NCBI GenBank assembly: GCA_948567375.1
Contig: OX419758.1
Coordinates: forward strand, 9,801,001 to 9,865,000
Direction of reading: 5' to 3'
Source of the DNA: Lunularia cruciata
Lineage: Eukaryota; Streptophyta; Marchantiopsida; Lunulariales; Lunulariaceae
Length of the DNA: 64,000 nt
Below, piece after piece: positions 37,301 to 47,699 of the stretch (positions within the stretch are counted from its first letter, which is position 1; each line of letters opens with the position of its first letter). Under the pieces are notes generated by a model. It worked only from the letters and a program-made list of their open reading frames with translations, ran no database searches and was not told the DNA's origin. The translations under genes were made by a program, and so were the position numbers.

Positions 37301-39950
37301 TATAATTATATTCCAGAAAAGGTGATGCTCGCTCATCCAATATATTTAGATGCAAATATATTCATGGTTAATGGTGCCCATATGTTCGGGGCCATCAGCC
37401 AATGATCAGATATATATTAACATCAACTTGCTAAACGATACCCAATTAAGACTGTTTCAGTACTCGCTGTGCACAACCCTTCAACTTCTCGGACTTTAAA
37501 GAGGCTCATGACGAGACAGAAGCAGGAGAAATATCACAAGCTCTTATGTCACAAGAGTCTGACGATAAGATTAACAATGCTTCAATGCCATTAATGTGAA
37601 GGACTTGCGTGAAGGAAGGCGATCTGAGTTGGACAAGGTACGAGAGTTGACATTGTTTATGGACTACTGACTTAGAACACAAGAATGTCATTCATTCATG
37701 ATCACATAGCCCCTTCCTGTTGATAAATAGCCCTGTAGAGCTGTAGAAAGGCCGAATCCAATGACTGCCAGTTTGCGCAATTGTGACTCTTGACATATTG
37801 ATTGTCATATTGCGAACCTTTGACTCAAATCACCACTTTGTGAACTGGACTGATGGATGCTGAATTGTTCCGTTACAGTAACTCCTCCGTCCCTTTTGCC
37901 GACTTTGAAAATAATTATGAATTCCCAGTATGTCACGGACTACAGCTCAAGAGATTCGGAGTTTACTTTAACCATGATAGACTGAAGGTGAGGTGTGGTG
38001 CACAAATATTACATCTGCCAGTACATGGGGTGCTGAAAGGAAGATAGAAAGTCTTTAAACTTGCATGCGTGCTTCGCTCGGTCCATCGACCAACGATATA
38101 GAAAAGTGGTTCATATGGGAACCATAGAGTAAGGAAGACCCATCAATCCTAATATGATTGTCCTTGATGAAGCTCAGATATGTTGTGCAGATCTAGACAT
38201 CCATCGACTGAAGCATCAGAATCATGAGGTCCAGCAGTGTACTTGCTGCGGAGATAATTCCCTTCCGGCTTCATGAAACTCAAGGCAATACCTTGGTATG
38301 TGTGAAGATACCGACAGGAGAGGTACAGGGATATTTGGAAGAAGTATATTGCTCGCTGACTCTGGTAAGATCTCTACTAAAATTTTACTCAAGAATTCTC
38401 ATTTAAATTTTGAATTATCAATAATGCTCTCGATCAATCTGCCCAATGTGTGTAAGCACGAGATTTCGATCCTCGGGTTTGAGCAGTGCTATACTGTTCA
38501 TGCATCAAATAATTGGCGAACTTGCTCGTCGAGTCCATATCCAAATCTGAACCCAACCTACTGCAAGTGGGGTGCATATAAACTAGTTCTGTAAGTGAAA
38601 TTTTAAGGACTGTCATGGGTCCTGAATAAGCAGTACGCAACTGAAACTCTTTCAGGGGTCCTGAAATTCTTGGAAAGAACTGAACCCTGACTGTTCTCGT
38701 TGGTGAACGTCGGCCACCCGAGCAAAAGGGATGTGGAAGATTTGCGGATATGGTCTTGCTAGTATCGAGAAAAGCTCAACTTGGCGCTTGAGCATAAAAA
38801 CTGAGGCGGCAGTCCACGTAAATTCATCAAGCCTTGACCATTGACATGACGCTTGGTCGTGCAATTGATCAGAAGTTTCTAAAAGTTATCTTCGAGAGAA
38901 TTTAGCGGACTCGTGCGGCTCCCACGGAGCTTCCACATTGATTGGAAGGGTTTTGCTGAACAGTCTAATCCCTTAAGTGAATGGCACAAAGTGTGCACAT
39001 AAGTGAGCTCATTCCGACTGAAGGTGGAATAGTTCGATAAATCCTGGCGACTGAATCCCTAGTGCTTCCCACGACCGAATACTGCTCAGAAACTGAGAGA
39101 ACAGAGGCCTGTCGTATTGTCTGCCAGTAGCGCACGTACTTGCAAATAAATCGACGATGAACCTGTCACTACTGATGTCAACCTCTCAGGAAGTCAGTGC
39201 AAGCGCCAGAACATAATATGATTCCATTTCTTCCCTGAGCAGACGGTGAGAACATACCAGGATAGGAAACATTCCCACTGCCAGTAATAAACTTCCCGAA
39301 TTAAACATTGAACATTCTATTACTATTTTTCTCAATCAAGAATATGTGAGGTTCTCTCTGGAAAACGATAAAATAAGTGAGGTTCTCCCTGAATCTGTAA
39401 GTAAGATAATCTGAGAGATTCTCCCTGAATCTGTTTGGGATATGGAGTTCTTAAGGATCTGATAATGTGTCTCGTTCTCATAACCTCAGATTGTACTAGT
39501 ACATCTTACGTCCATGTAACAGTACTGAACCTCCAGGCAGCATCTCTTACCACATAAAATAGTTTATATGAAATAGCATGAAGTACTGCAATCGGTCTGA
39601 AGCATGTGAAAAAAGCCAATCATGGCGAAAGCTACCACTAGCAGGTCGTACGTCGAGCTTCCGGACCGGTCGATTTGACACACTGTTTTAGCACAGTGGA
39701 CTTCCCATGAACCTTCATCTCAAGCTCTCGGGATGATAGAGTATCACATCTCCGGGCTGCAAGGGCTTGAATCTGCTGGTACTACTGGTACAGTTGGTGC
39801 GGGCAACTTCTATAAGTACGGGCATGAACCTCGAGACAATCATATCGGAATTGCTTGTTGGGTATAGATGAGCGCAATCCTCGTTCTAGTCTTTCAAATA
39901 CTTATTACTTGGGTTTCCGGTCCTTTGACTCTTTGTGTTTTCATTGTGCA
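37300..39950. other. Higher-GC stretch without a recognised gene
   Basis: GC content rises to the level of the gene island at 12-18 kb, so exons may be present. Open frames are short (60-98 codons at 37853-38047, 38224-38594 and 38864-38434) and I could not link any by splice sites into a known protein. It may hold the 5' flank of the transporter-like exon or a decayed gene. Confidence 0.35.
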
Positions 39951-39971
39951 TAGAAGTCAAAAGGCTCCTGT

Positions 39972-40198
39972 GCTTTATATTTCATTATTTCATTACTCAG
40001 CCTTTTGACTTCCGGGCTTTATATTTCATGGTTTCATTACTCGCTTTATATTTCATTATTTCATTACTCAGCCTTTTGACTTCCGGGCTTTATATTTCAT
40101 GGTTTCATTACTCACTGCTCTTATAATTAAACTAGTGTCTTGGGCTTTATATTTCATGGTTTCATTACTCACTGCTCTTATAATTAAACTAGTGTCTT
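39972..40198. repeat. Two abutting minisatellites: 71-bp unit and 57-bp unit
   Basis: A 71-bp unit beginning gctttatatttcattatttc starts at 39972 and again at 40043. The second unit runs into a 57-bp unit beginning gggctttatatttcatggtt that starts at 40085 and again at 40142. All units share the core tttatatttcat. The array ends 227 bases before the transporter-like start codon. Confidence 0.9.
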
Positions 40199-40425
40199 GA
40201 ACGCCTAATCGAAACAAAGCCGCGTTAGCAACATGAGGCTAAATTAATAGGGCGTAACTGGTCGATGTTTTTATAATGCTCGTTACATCGTTACATCGAG
40301 AAGAATGCTGCAGAAGGCTGAGATTTTGAAGAAATTGGACAAAATTGCAACTCGCCTCCGTTGATTGATTACTTGCGAGTTAGTAATTTAAGGAGCACTC
40401 GAGTGAGTTTTGACGGGTTGCAAGA

Positions 40426-40507
40426 ATGGCAGAGGCTATGATGGAGGATTACTTGTGGCTGGTGGTAGTGGGGGCCCTTTTCGCCTTCACCTTCGCCTGG
40501 GGAACTG
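40426..40507 (+). CDS. First exon of a PiT-type (PHO4 family) phosphate transporter, rest missing
   Basis: The ATG at 40426 opens 27 codons plus one base and ends at a good donor (G|GTAATT). It encodes a short acidic start and then a hydrophobic helix, LWLVVVGALFAFTFAWGT, with a Gly codon split by the intron. Sodium- or proton-coupled PiT/PHO4 transporters begin like this, and the helix is followed by G-ANDVANA, which would continue exactly in this phase. I did not find the ANDVANA exon downstream. About 300 bases after the donor the DNA becomes a copia element. Either the intron is long and holds the insertion, or the gene was cut here. Assignment rests on one exon. Confidence 0.55.
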
Positions 40508-40509
40508 GT

Positions 40510-41190
40510 AATTGAGTTGATGTGATATTGATAGTTCAATTCTCCCCACGCAGGATTGCAAAAGTGTTATGAAATGGAGAGACAGCAATTCAATGAGTTT
40601 CTCGATATCGGGACTTACATTCTTGTTTCCGGATGGACTTCCCTACGACCAAGGTACCATGATCTATTGGGCTTGGAGATACCACCACTGCCCTTAGCTC
40701 TTGCACCCAATTTCCCCTTACTCTCACTTCTTTGATATAATCAATTTGTTTACACAACTAAAATAATACTTATTTAGATAAGTACTTGATCTATCACTCC
40801 ATAATCTACAAACAACATGGCATTGATTACAATCAAACCATACCCACTCTAGCTAAGAGAATCCAAATGACGCTCATTGGCCTCTATCCACCATAACAAA
40901 AAATTCAAAGACTCAACATCAAAGAAGTGAGCTCTTTGGAACTGAACTTTGAAAGTATACCCCCTAGTCTTCAGCTAGGTCTCAAACCCTTATGGTCTTG
41001 CTGACGACACACCCAATCGTGAAAACTGTGCTAAGTGATAGTGGGCACTACCATGTAGTCAATACCTTGAACATGAAATCTGACCGTTGACAAGTAGACT
41101 ATGAATAACTACCAAAATACTCTTGACTACAAACACTACTACTCCAGAGTCCAAGCAATCTAGATACAAGGCTACAAATGAGATGACACC
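40510..41190 (+). mobile_element. Copia fragments between the transporter exon and the main copia body
   Basis: Near 40820-40875 the frame reads HGIDYNQTIPTLAKR, matching the reverse-transcriptase segment Q-GIDY--T--PV-K of copia elements. It lies upstream of the integrase, where RT does not belong. It is therefore a separate fragment, from a nested or rearranged second element. The rest of the stretch is unreadable. Confidence 0.5.
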
Positions 41191-41199
41191 ACTATTCCA

Positions 41200-41676
41200 T
41201 TGGCTCTCATCCATTCTGATGTTTATGGTCCCATCTTTTTTGCTATGTACACTGGTTATAGATATTTTGTGACCTTCATTGATAATTACACAAGGTACAC
41301 ATTCTTGTATCTACTCAAGTTCAAACATGAAGTTTTTACTTGTTTCCAAGAATATGTGACCTATGGAGAGACTCAACTCAATCTGAAGGTCAGGGTGCTA
41401 TGCTTAGATAATGGTGGTGAAGACAACTTTGCAGATTTTCATCTTTTTTGCAAAGGCAAAGGTATCATGTGCGAGTTCAGCACTCCACATACTCCTCAAC
41501 ATAATAGTGTTGTTGAGAGAAAGGACAAAACATTGATGGAAGCAATATGCATTATGTTATTTGAGTCTGGACTACCCAAGCCTTATTGGGGAGAGGCACT
41601 ACAAACCACCAAATTTATGCAAAATCAAAGTCCTACGAAAGCCATCTCCTCCAAAGTAACACCCTTCCAACTCTAG
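41200..41676 (+). pseudogene. Ty1/copia integrase core, open over 158 codons
   Basis: Catalytic core of a copia integrase. HSDVYGP near residues 4-10 and FIDNYTRYTFLY near 26-37 precede LCLDNGGED, the second Asp. HNSVVERKDKTLME at about 105-118 contains the third catalytic residue, Glu. All three acidic residues are present, but the frame lacks the N-terminal zinc module and ends in a stop inside the C-terminal region. In intact elements this enzyme inserts the cDNA into the host genome. Here it is a fragment of a decayed polyprotein that continues in broken frames to 42.3 kb. Confidence 0.9.
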
Positions 41677-42339
41677 TTTGGTTATAAACCTAATCTATCC
41701 TTACTTTGCATTTTTGGGTGCATTGCATATGCACATGTTCCATCTTCTTCAAGCTTTAAATTCAATTGTAAGTCTACCCAGTGTATTTTCCTTGGCTATG
41801 ATCAGGAAAGTAAAGCTTATGGACTATAGAAGTTATCTGATCACTCCATTTTTCTATCAAGAGATGTTCAATTTAAGGAACATACCTATGGTCTTGAACA
41901 TAAACAATGTTTTGACAGTTAGAATGTTCAACTGGATTTCATCTGTGCTTTGACAATTTTCATTTCCTCTCATGCTTCTAGTTCTCAATCTACTTACTTT
42001 CAATCCCCACCAACTCCTACTCTGTCACAGTCACCTATCTACAATCTTACAACTCCAACAATTCATGCTCCATTACCTTCTTCACTATAGTCATTCCTTC
42101 TCGTTCTAGAACTCCACATAGGTCCTTAGGATCCTCTACCGTTGTTTACACTAGGAGGCCAAAACCTTTACCTTCTTCAAATGTTGTCCAAGCACCTTTT
42201 GTACATCAAGGCACTTTCACTCAATTTTGGAAATATGATGCACTGTTGGAGTCTGCTAATGCACTAAGCATGCATTATTCTGCATCTGACCCTGATCCTG
42301 ACACTTATGAAGCTGCTATCACTAGACCTAATTCTAGTA

Positions 42340-43560
42340 AATAGTTTGAGGCAATTCAAGATGAGCTTCAACCTATGGAGAACAATCAAACATGGGTCAT
42401 CACCGAGTTACCCATAGGTCACAAGGCCATCTCCTATAAGTGGATTTTTAAGAAGAAATTTGATGCACAAGGCTTGATCCAAAGGTACAAGGATAGACTT
42501 GTTGCTCATGGTTTCTCTCAAGTTCCAGGTATTGACTACATAGAGACCCACTCTTGTGTTGTCAAATTGACTACAAATCGGGTGCTGTTTGCTTACTAAG
42601 CTCAAAATGATTTGGAAATGCATGCTCTTGATGACAAAACAACTTTTCTCAATGGTACATTGACTGAGAGAATCTACATGTACATTCCTCCTAGCTTGCT
42701 GACTCCTGACCAACACAAGCAGCAACAAGCCAGTAAATAAGGGCAATTACAGCTGTACAAGGCTTTGTATGGTCTCAAACAATCTGGAGCTCATTCCAAT
42801 CTCTATATCTTCCTTTTGTTCTCATTTCGTCATCTTACATCTTTATGTAGATGATTGAATCCTTGCCAGCAATAATCTTTCTCTTCTCCCCTCTATCAAA
42901 GAGTCTCTTAAACAAGTTTTTGAGATGACTTATATGGGAAAGATTAGTCATTGTCTTTGATTGAGAGCCACAAGAGACAGAAAGCAAAGAAAGATCAGTC
43001 TATCTCAAGAGAGATATTTAAGAGAAATTTTTACTCATTTTCATCCGTAAGACTGTAAAGTTGTTTATATTTCTGTAGAGTCAAGAGTGAGATTAAGTCT
43101 TTAAGATTGTCCAAAAACTGATCAAGAGAGTATATGAAAACAATACCTTTCCAGCCTGTAGTGGAAAGTATGATGTGGGCTATGGTCAGCACCAGGCCTG
43201 AGCAGTATGGCTTAAGTGCTTGTTGAGTGACTTGGGTTTTCTTGGAGAAATAACAAAGTTGTACTATGATAGCAAAAATGGAACTGATCTTGTTACTCCA
43301 ACAAAGCAATATGAGAGAACAAAGTACATAGACATCAGATTCCACTTCAACGGAATCTATCTTGTTACTCCAAAAGAGCAGCAGAGAGAACAAAGCATCC
43401 AGACATCAAATTCCACTTTGTCAGAGGAAAAGTGGAAGACAAGGAGATCTTTGTTTCACAAGTGGACACCAAAGATAATATTGTAGATATTTTTCTTACA
43501 AGATTGACTAGAAAACTGAATACAAGGTTTTGTCATGCACTAGGAATTATAGATAAAAGT
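42340..43560 (+). pseudogene. Ty1/copia reverse transcriptase and RNase H, decayed
   Basis: Bases 42375-42599 read ENNQTWVITELP, then YKWIFKKKFDAQG and AHGFSQVPGIDYIETHSCVV, the conserved start of copia RT. Next come LEMHALDDKT with the first catalytic Asp region and YKALYGLKQSGA near 42757. The YVDD region near 42840-42860 reads LYVDD then a stop. RNase H remnants at 43200-43540 include a YDSKN segment, a YERTKYIDIRFHF motif and the terminal NIVDIFLTRLTRKL-like end. Several stops and small deletions. It belongs with the integrase at 41.2 kb and the LTR start at 43588. Confidence 0.9.
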
Positions 43561-43587
43561 CAATTACCAAATATCCATTAGAAGAGG

Positions 43588-44000
43588 TGTTAGATAAGTA
43601 TCATTATAATGAAATGTTTTGTTTAGTGTTCATACCTTAGCTCACTGTTCCAATTAAGAGAGGTGTTTGATAAATATCATTGTAATGAAATATTTTAGGT
43701 TGTGTTCATACGTTAGATCACTATTCACATGTTAGTGTAATTCATGTACGTTGCTACCGGACCATAGTCTAAGGGGCGGCTAGCAACGTGCACGAGTTGC
43801 ATCTACTTAGATGTGTTACATTAAATCAATTACCCAAGCATAGCTCTTGATCCTCTCGAAGCTTGTCCATGTCCCTATATAATTCCATTTATAATATTAT
43901 CGGATGGTCAATCATTCGTTCCCTTACTTACATTTTCTCACATCTAAAAGATCAATTACTGAGAGGAACTAGCAGAATTGATATCAACTTTAAAGGTCAT
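43588..44000 (+). mobile_element. 3' LTR start of the second copia element, with duplicated junction
   Basis: A purine stretch (agaagagg) is followed by TGTTAG at 43588, the expected LTR start. The block from ccattagaagagg (43575) to the cattatattc-like region recurs 76 bases later at 43651-43727 with about one change in six bases, so the tract and LTR start are present twice. The LTR's 3' border was not found; 44000 is approximate. Confidence 0.5.
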
Positions 44001-44239
44001 CATTCTTGATTTGAGAACCCTTTTATTGAATCAGACTCAATATTTGTGTTCTAGACATTGCAAGCATAATTAAGCTTGACGAGGGAGAATTAAGTCTCTA
44101 GAGCTCAATTTTCTACGCGAGCTGCTATATATCTTGCTTTTGAACTGCTTGAGATGTAATCCATCAGCATTAAGAGGACAGAAACTACTGCTGTTCTTCA
44201 GGGCAAAACGCCAGGGGCCGACCAACTCAAAGGACAATT

Positions 44240-44508
44240 CTGCATTGTAGATGGAAGACAAGAAAGCCACTGTCAGCGCGAGAGAATAGATGACTGAGTA
44301 TTATTGTAAGTACACTATCCTGGTACCATCTGCTAAATATCTGAAAGCAATCGCCTATTAATATATACTGAAATGTAATTTGCTAGGATTCGCTTGCGGT
44401 CCATGAGGTTGGGACACACAGCTGCCAATCTGGAACATATTAAGCATGTTAGGTGTTGCCTTCCATTTTACTGCATGCGTGTTTTATGCTTACGGTTGCG
44501 AAACTTAC
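44240..44508 (-). other. Predicted intron of secreted-protein gene copy 1
   Basis: Donor gtaagt directly after the second Cys codon region (44508 downward) and acceptor tacaatgcag ending at 44240. The sequence after the acceptor (AATTGTCCTT) and the pyrimidine stretch before it (cttgtcttcc) are shared with copy 2, which supports a real intron in both genes. Confidence 0.6.
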
Positions 44509-44920
44509 AGCAGACGAGGCACCCGACATTGTTGCCGCCAACCTTGACAAGGATCTTGCCAAGTTCTCCAAGATATATGATCACTTTAGCGCCTAGGGGA
44601 ATGTGAAGGTCGTCTAGGATATATTCAACGCCGTCAATCACAGTTTTCAGCGTGCACTCGATGCCTAAGCCCAGAAGTTGATTGAGAAGTGCGCCAACCA
44701 CGCCCACAATTTGAAAGACGAGTGACAGAACAGTGTTCGCAGCCACAGTGACGATGTTTCCTGGCAAAATATTTAAACCAAGAATAGATGGGAGGTGAAT
44801 TTGTACAGAATGGCCAGATTGGTTGTGGACCTCGGAGGTGTAAGTGGTCACAGCCATGGCAATGGTTACTGTGGCGAGCACCACCGCTGCCATGAAACCA
44901 AATGCATACTTGGAATTCAT
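44509..44920 (-). CDS. Small secreted protein, family copy 1, main exon
   Basis: The start MNSKYAFGF at 44920 is preferred because it aligns with copy 2; an upstream in-frame ATG at 44971 is also possible. Residues 1-24 form a clear signal peptide (hydrophobic AAVVLATVTIAMA). The mature part, about 113 aa, has alternating hydrophobic residues suggesting beta structure, the motif VHNQSGHSVQIHLP, and three Cys (GIECTL and GCLVC). I recognise no family. With the predicted intron, the exon ends TGC T|gtaagt and joins AATTG, making TAA, so the protein would be 137 aa ending GCLVC. If the intron is kept, the frame runs to 44468 and adds about 16 residues. A TATA box lies upstream at 45038-45031. 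Likely a working gene; function unknown. Confidence 0.7.
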
Positions 44921-45030
44921 TTTGTTGAACTGGATGTTGCGGAAAGCGGATACTTGCAGTAGGCGATACAAGCTTGTTCCTTCAGATAGCGGGTGCAGGG
45001 GTTGTGTGCCTATCTGTCATGATAAGGAGG

Positions 45031-45038
45031 CATTTATA
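45031..45038 (-). promoter_or_regulatory. TATA box of secreted-protein gene copy 1
   Basis: TATAAATG on the minus strand, 111 bases before the MNSK start codon. It is followed within 15 bases by a block containing tcatgacagataggcacac, which recurs in the same position upstream of copies 2 and 3 (tcatgatagatag-cacac), where the TATA itself has become TACAAATA or TATAAGAA. Confidence 0.65.
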
Positions 45039-45391
45039 CTTGCAGCAGTAAAGTGTGAAGCTCATGAAACAAAAAAAGGTACATGAGGCAAGTTGAATTC
45101 ATTTAGAGAACAAATAAGATTAGCAAACACGTAATTATTTGCCCCTTTTCTATATGATGTACAGTATAAGTGCGGGTCACGTTGGTTCATGATCCGAACA
45201 CTTCTGTGATCTATCCACTCTTTATCTGCACGTCGAAACCAGCCTTACTCAATTATGTAGGCATGCATGCCTACAACGTGAGTGCAACATGTGTAAGGCA
45301 GGCATGGCATGCATGCCTTAGTAAAACTGAATGGAAGCATGGATCCCTACATTCATGTAAAACAAACAGCTTTCAGAAAAAGTAAGAGACA

Positions 45392-45965
45392 GATGAATAA
45401 GCGACATTCTCTAGAGCAGATCTGATCCAATGTTTGTGAAGCGATATAAGAAATAGTGAAAGAACATTGAGGCTGCTACAGGAATAGGAGTTAGGAGACC
45501 CACAGCTTTCGCACAACAGAACTGGGCTACATTCTTGAGTACAATCTAATCCAAATGTTTGTGAAGCGGTAGAAGGAATAGTGAAAGAAAGCAGTTGAAG
45601 AAAATTCAGGCTCGTACAGGATAAGGAGACATACAGTACAGCTGTCAGACAAACAAAAGAAAGATGCATGAGCTACATTCTCCAGGACAATTCTCCTCCA
45701 ATTCTTTGAAGCTGTAGAAGGAATAATGACGGAGCATGGAGAATGCTACAGGATAAGAGACGTACAGCTTTAGACAAGGAAAGAAAGATCCATGAGCTTT
45801 ATCCTTCTAATTCTTGTCAAGCTGTAGAAGGAATAGTGAACGACATTGAGGCTGCTACAGAATCATTAACATACAGCTTCAGAGAAGGAAAAGAAAGATG
45901 CATGAGGTGCATTCTCGAGCATTATTCTGATCCATTTTCGTGAAGGAAAAGTCAGGTTGCTACAG
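45392..45965. repeat. Degenerate tandem array, five units of about 110-140 bp
   Basis: Units start near 45392, 45519, 45662, 45788 and 45896. Each carries (g)atgcatgagctacattctc, then tcc(a)att, gtgaagc-gtagaaggaatagtgaa, a ggctgctacagga word and (a)tacagctt. Identity between units is moderate. The array lies 350-930 bases upstream of the TATA box of copy 1, in the space between the two divergent family members. Confidence 0.85.
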
Positions 45966-45969
45966 GAGG

Positions 45970-46650
45970 CTAATCGTGAGCAACGGTTTACTTTGAAACC
46001 ATATGCACTTTACCATAAACTGGAAGAAACGTTGCTCTCCCATTTGCTCAATTTTCAGGAATTCGGTTAGAATTCTGGTTTTACAGTAGGAGGCGTAGGA
46101 CACGACATAAAAGTTGAAACTGAAATTTGGCCGACATAATTATAATTCAGCTTCAGATTTCTGAATCACAGGTCAATGGGGATATGTTTAGGAACATGTT
46201 CCTCCTGTTGCTGTCAACGTTTTTTGTTACTTTTAGCCACTCGACGGTGGGAAGAGAAGCACATATGTCCAACGACTATTGAATCTCTAAGTGCAAGCTG
46301 AATAACTGCTGTTACATAAGATAAGCACGGATACTAGCTTACTCTACATGTGGATACATATTCGAGTTCAAAGCATTCCGCCGTGAAGTGAACGATTAGA
46401 TCATCTATGTGTTAGTTCAGCTTTCAAAACATTGTCTAAGTTCTAAATCTGAATCAGAACTCAGCAGACTGCCGTTACGTTCACCTGTAACTGCACGCGC
46501 CAGCATCTACGAGTGGCAGTAATTGATGTGAAAAACAAAGTAAAAGTGAACGTCGATAATTCGATTTCTCAGATCTCGATCTAGAAAGCAATGAAATCAA
46601 GACTTAAGACGAATGAAGGAGAAAGAAGAGGGTGAACGTCGATAATTTGC
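45970..46650. other. No gene seen; intergenic DNA between copies 1 and 2
   Basis: No supported open frame. Two related segments (cgtcgataattcg with gatctcgatctagaaagcaatga near 46553-46592, and cgtcgataatttg with gatccgatctagaaagcaatga near 46636-46680) form a direct repeat of about 84 bp just upstream of the copy 2 promoter block. Confidence 0.6.
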
Positions 46651-46689
46651 CTTCACAGATCCGATCTAGAAAGCAATGACATTATAATT

Positions 46690-46940
46690 AAGAGTAAAGA
46701 CGTGCTTAGTCTTCTTGCAATGAGCTGGACTCGTGTTGATGCACTGTACAAGTTCATTGTCTCCATGCGCTTGACCCTTATGCTCGAGCTTGAGCGATGT
46801 GTCCCTACCCGCAAGTACAAATACCTCGCTGTCATGATAGATAGACACACTAGCAGTGCTATCCCAACCTACCGATAAGAGGAGCAGTCTTGTAGCAGTT
46901 ACTCATGTTTGACGTCCCCTTTGAATTTCTACTCCGCAAG
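46690..46940 (+). promoter_or_regulatory. Upstream block of copy 2, shared with copy 3
   Basis: Bases about 46700-46860 match the reverse complement of 49110-48935 over most of their length, including the region read as gagctggactcgtgttga and catgcgcttgac. The alignment shows that the duplicated unit included at least 200 bases of promoter. A degenerate TATA (tacaaatac) lies near 46816, followed by ctgtcatgatagatagacac. Confidence 0.65.
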
Positions 46941-47352
46941 ATGAATTTCAAGTATGTCTTTTCTTTCATAGCAGCAGTGGTGCTCGCAACAGCAGGCATT
47001 GCCATGGCTGTGACCACTTACACCTCCGAGGTCCACAACCAATCTGGCCATTCTGTACAAATTCACCTCCCATCTATTCTTGGTTTAAATATCTTGCCAG
47101 GAAACATCGTCACTGTGGCCGCGAACACTGTTCTGTCACTCGTCTTTCAAATTGTGAGCGTGGTTGGCGCACTTCTCAATCAACTTCTGGGCTTAGGCAT
47201 CGAGTGCACACTGAAAACTGTGATTGACGGCGTTGAATATATCCTAGACGACCTTCACATTCCCCTGGGCGCTAAAGTGGTCATATATCTTGGAGAGCTT
47301 GGCAAGATCCTCGTCAAGGTTGGCGGCAACAATGTCGGGTGCCTCGTCTGCT
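46941..47352 (+). CDS. Small secreted protein, family copy 2, main exon
   Basis: A paralogue of the minus-strand gene at 44.5 kb with the same exon length, 412 nt. The start is MNFKYVFSF; an alternative in-frame ATG lies at 46905. The signal peptide is residues 1-24. The mature 113 residues differ from copy 1 at only two visible positions (Gly/Ser in IV-VVGALL and Ile/Val in AKV-IYLGEL), while the signal peptide differs at six. The donor gtgagt after TGC T and the acceptor gtaatgcag at 47652-47661 again give a TAA made by splicing; the unspliced frame would run to 47402. Three Cys are kept. Opposite orientation to copy 1 with about 2 kb between starts. Likely functional; role unknown. Confidence 0.7.
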
Positions 47353-47661
47353 GTGAGTTTCTCAACCATGACAAAGATAGAATGTTATTAAGATTATATT
47401 GAAAAGTGGACTGTTTCTAGCTGAAAATTTTCGCTTTGCCAGCTGCAGTCCTAATCTCATAAAATGGTGGTGCATCGCACATAATATTGGCTTCGGCGAG
47501 CTACTTTGCAGATGATTGTGTTGAACACATGACTATAGGAGAAAGAATAAATCCTAGTAAACCGTACTTAGCTTTTCTCTTTGAAAATGCCTATCATTAT
47601 GCTTGTTCATATTTCACTCAAATTACTGAGAGTTGCTCCTTGTCTTCCCTGTGTAATGCAG
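47353..47661 (+). other. Predicted intron of secreted-protein gene copy 2
   Basis: GT-AG intron of 309 bases, homologous in position and in its 3' part (cttgtcttccctgtgtaatgcag) to the 269-base intron of copy 1. The sequence after it, AATTGTCCTTCAAGTTTGTGG, matches copy 1's second exon. If used, this second exon is 3' UTR. Confidence 0.6.
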
Positions 47662-47699
47662 AATTGTCCTTCAAGTTTGTGGGCCGGGGATAACATCAT

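Noticed and set aside
37853-38594. Possible exons in the higher-GC stretch before the transporter exon
   Set aside because: Short frames could not be joined by splice sites into any recognisable protein, so no gene is claimed.
44394-45086. Plus-strand frames of 70 and 80 codons over copy 1
   Set aside because: They are complements of the secreted-protein gene on the minus strand, which has a signal peptide, a paralogue and a TATA box.
46653-46850. Similar-looking minus-strand frame (KRMET-NLYS) also seen at 48925-49128
   Set aside because: The resemblance comes from the duplicated promoter block; frames are short, unequal in length and have no coding features.
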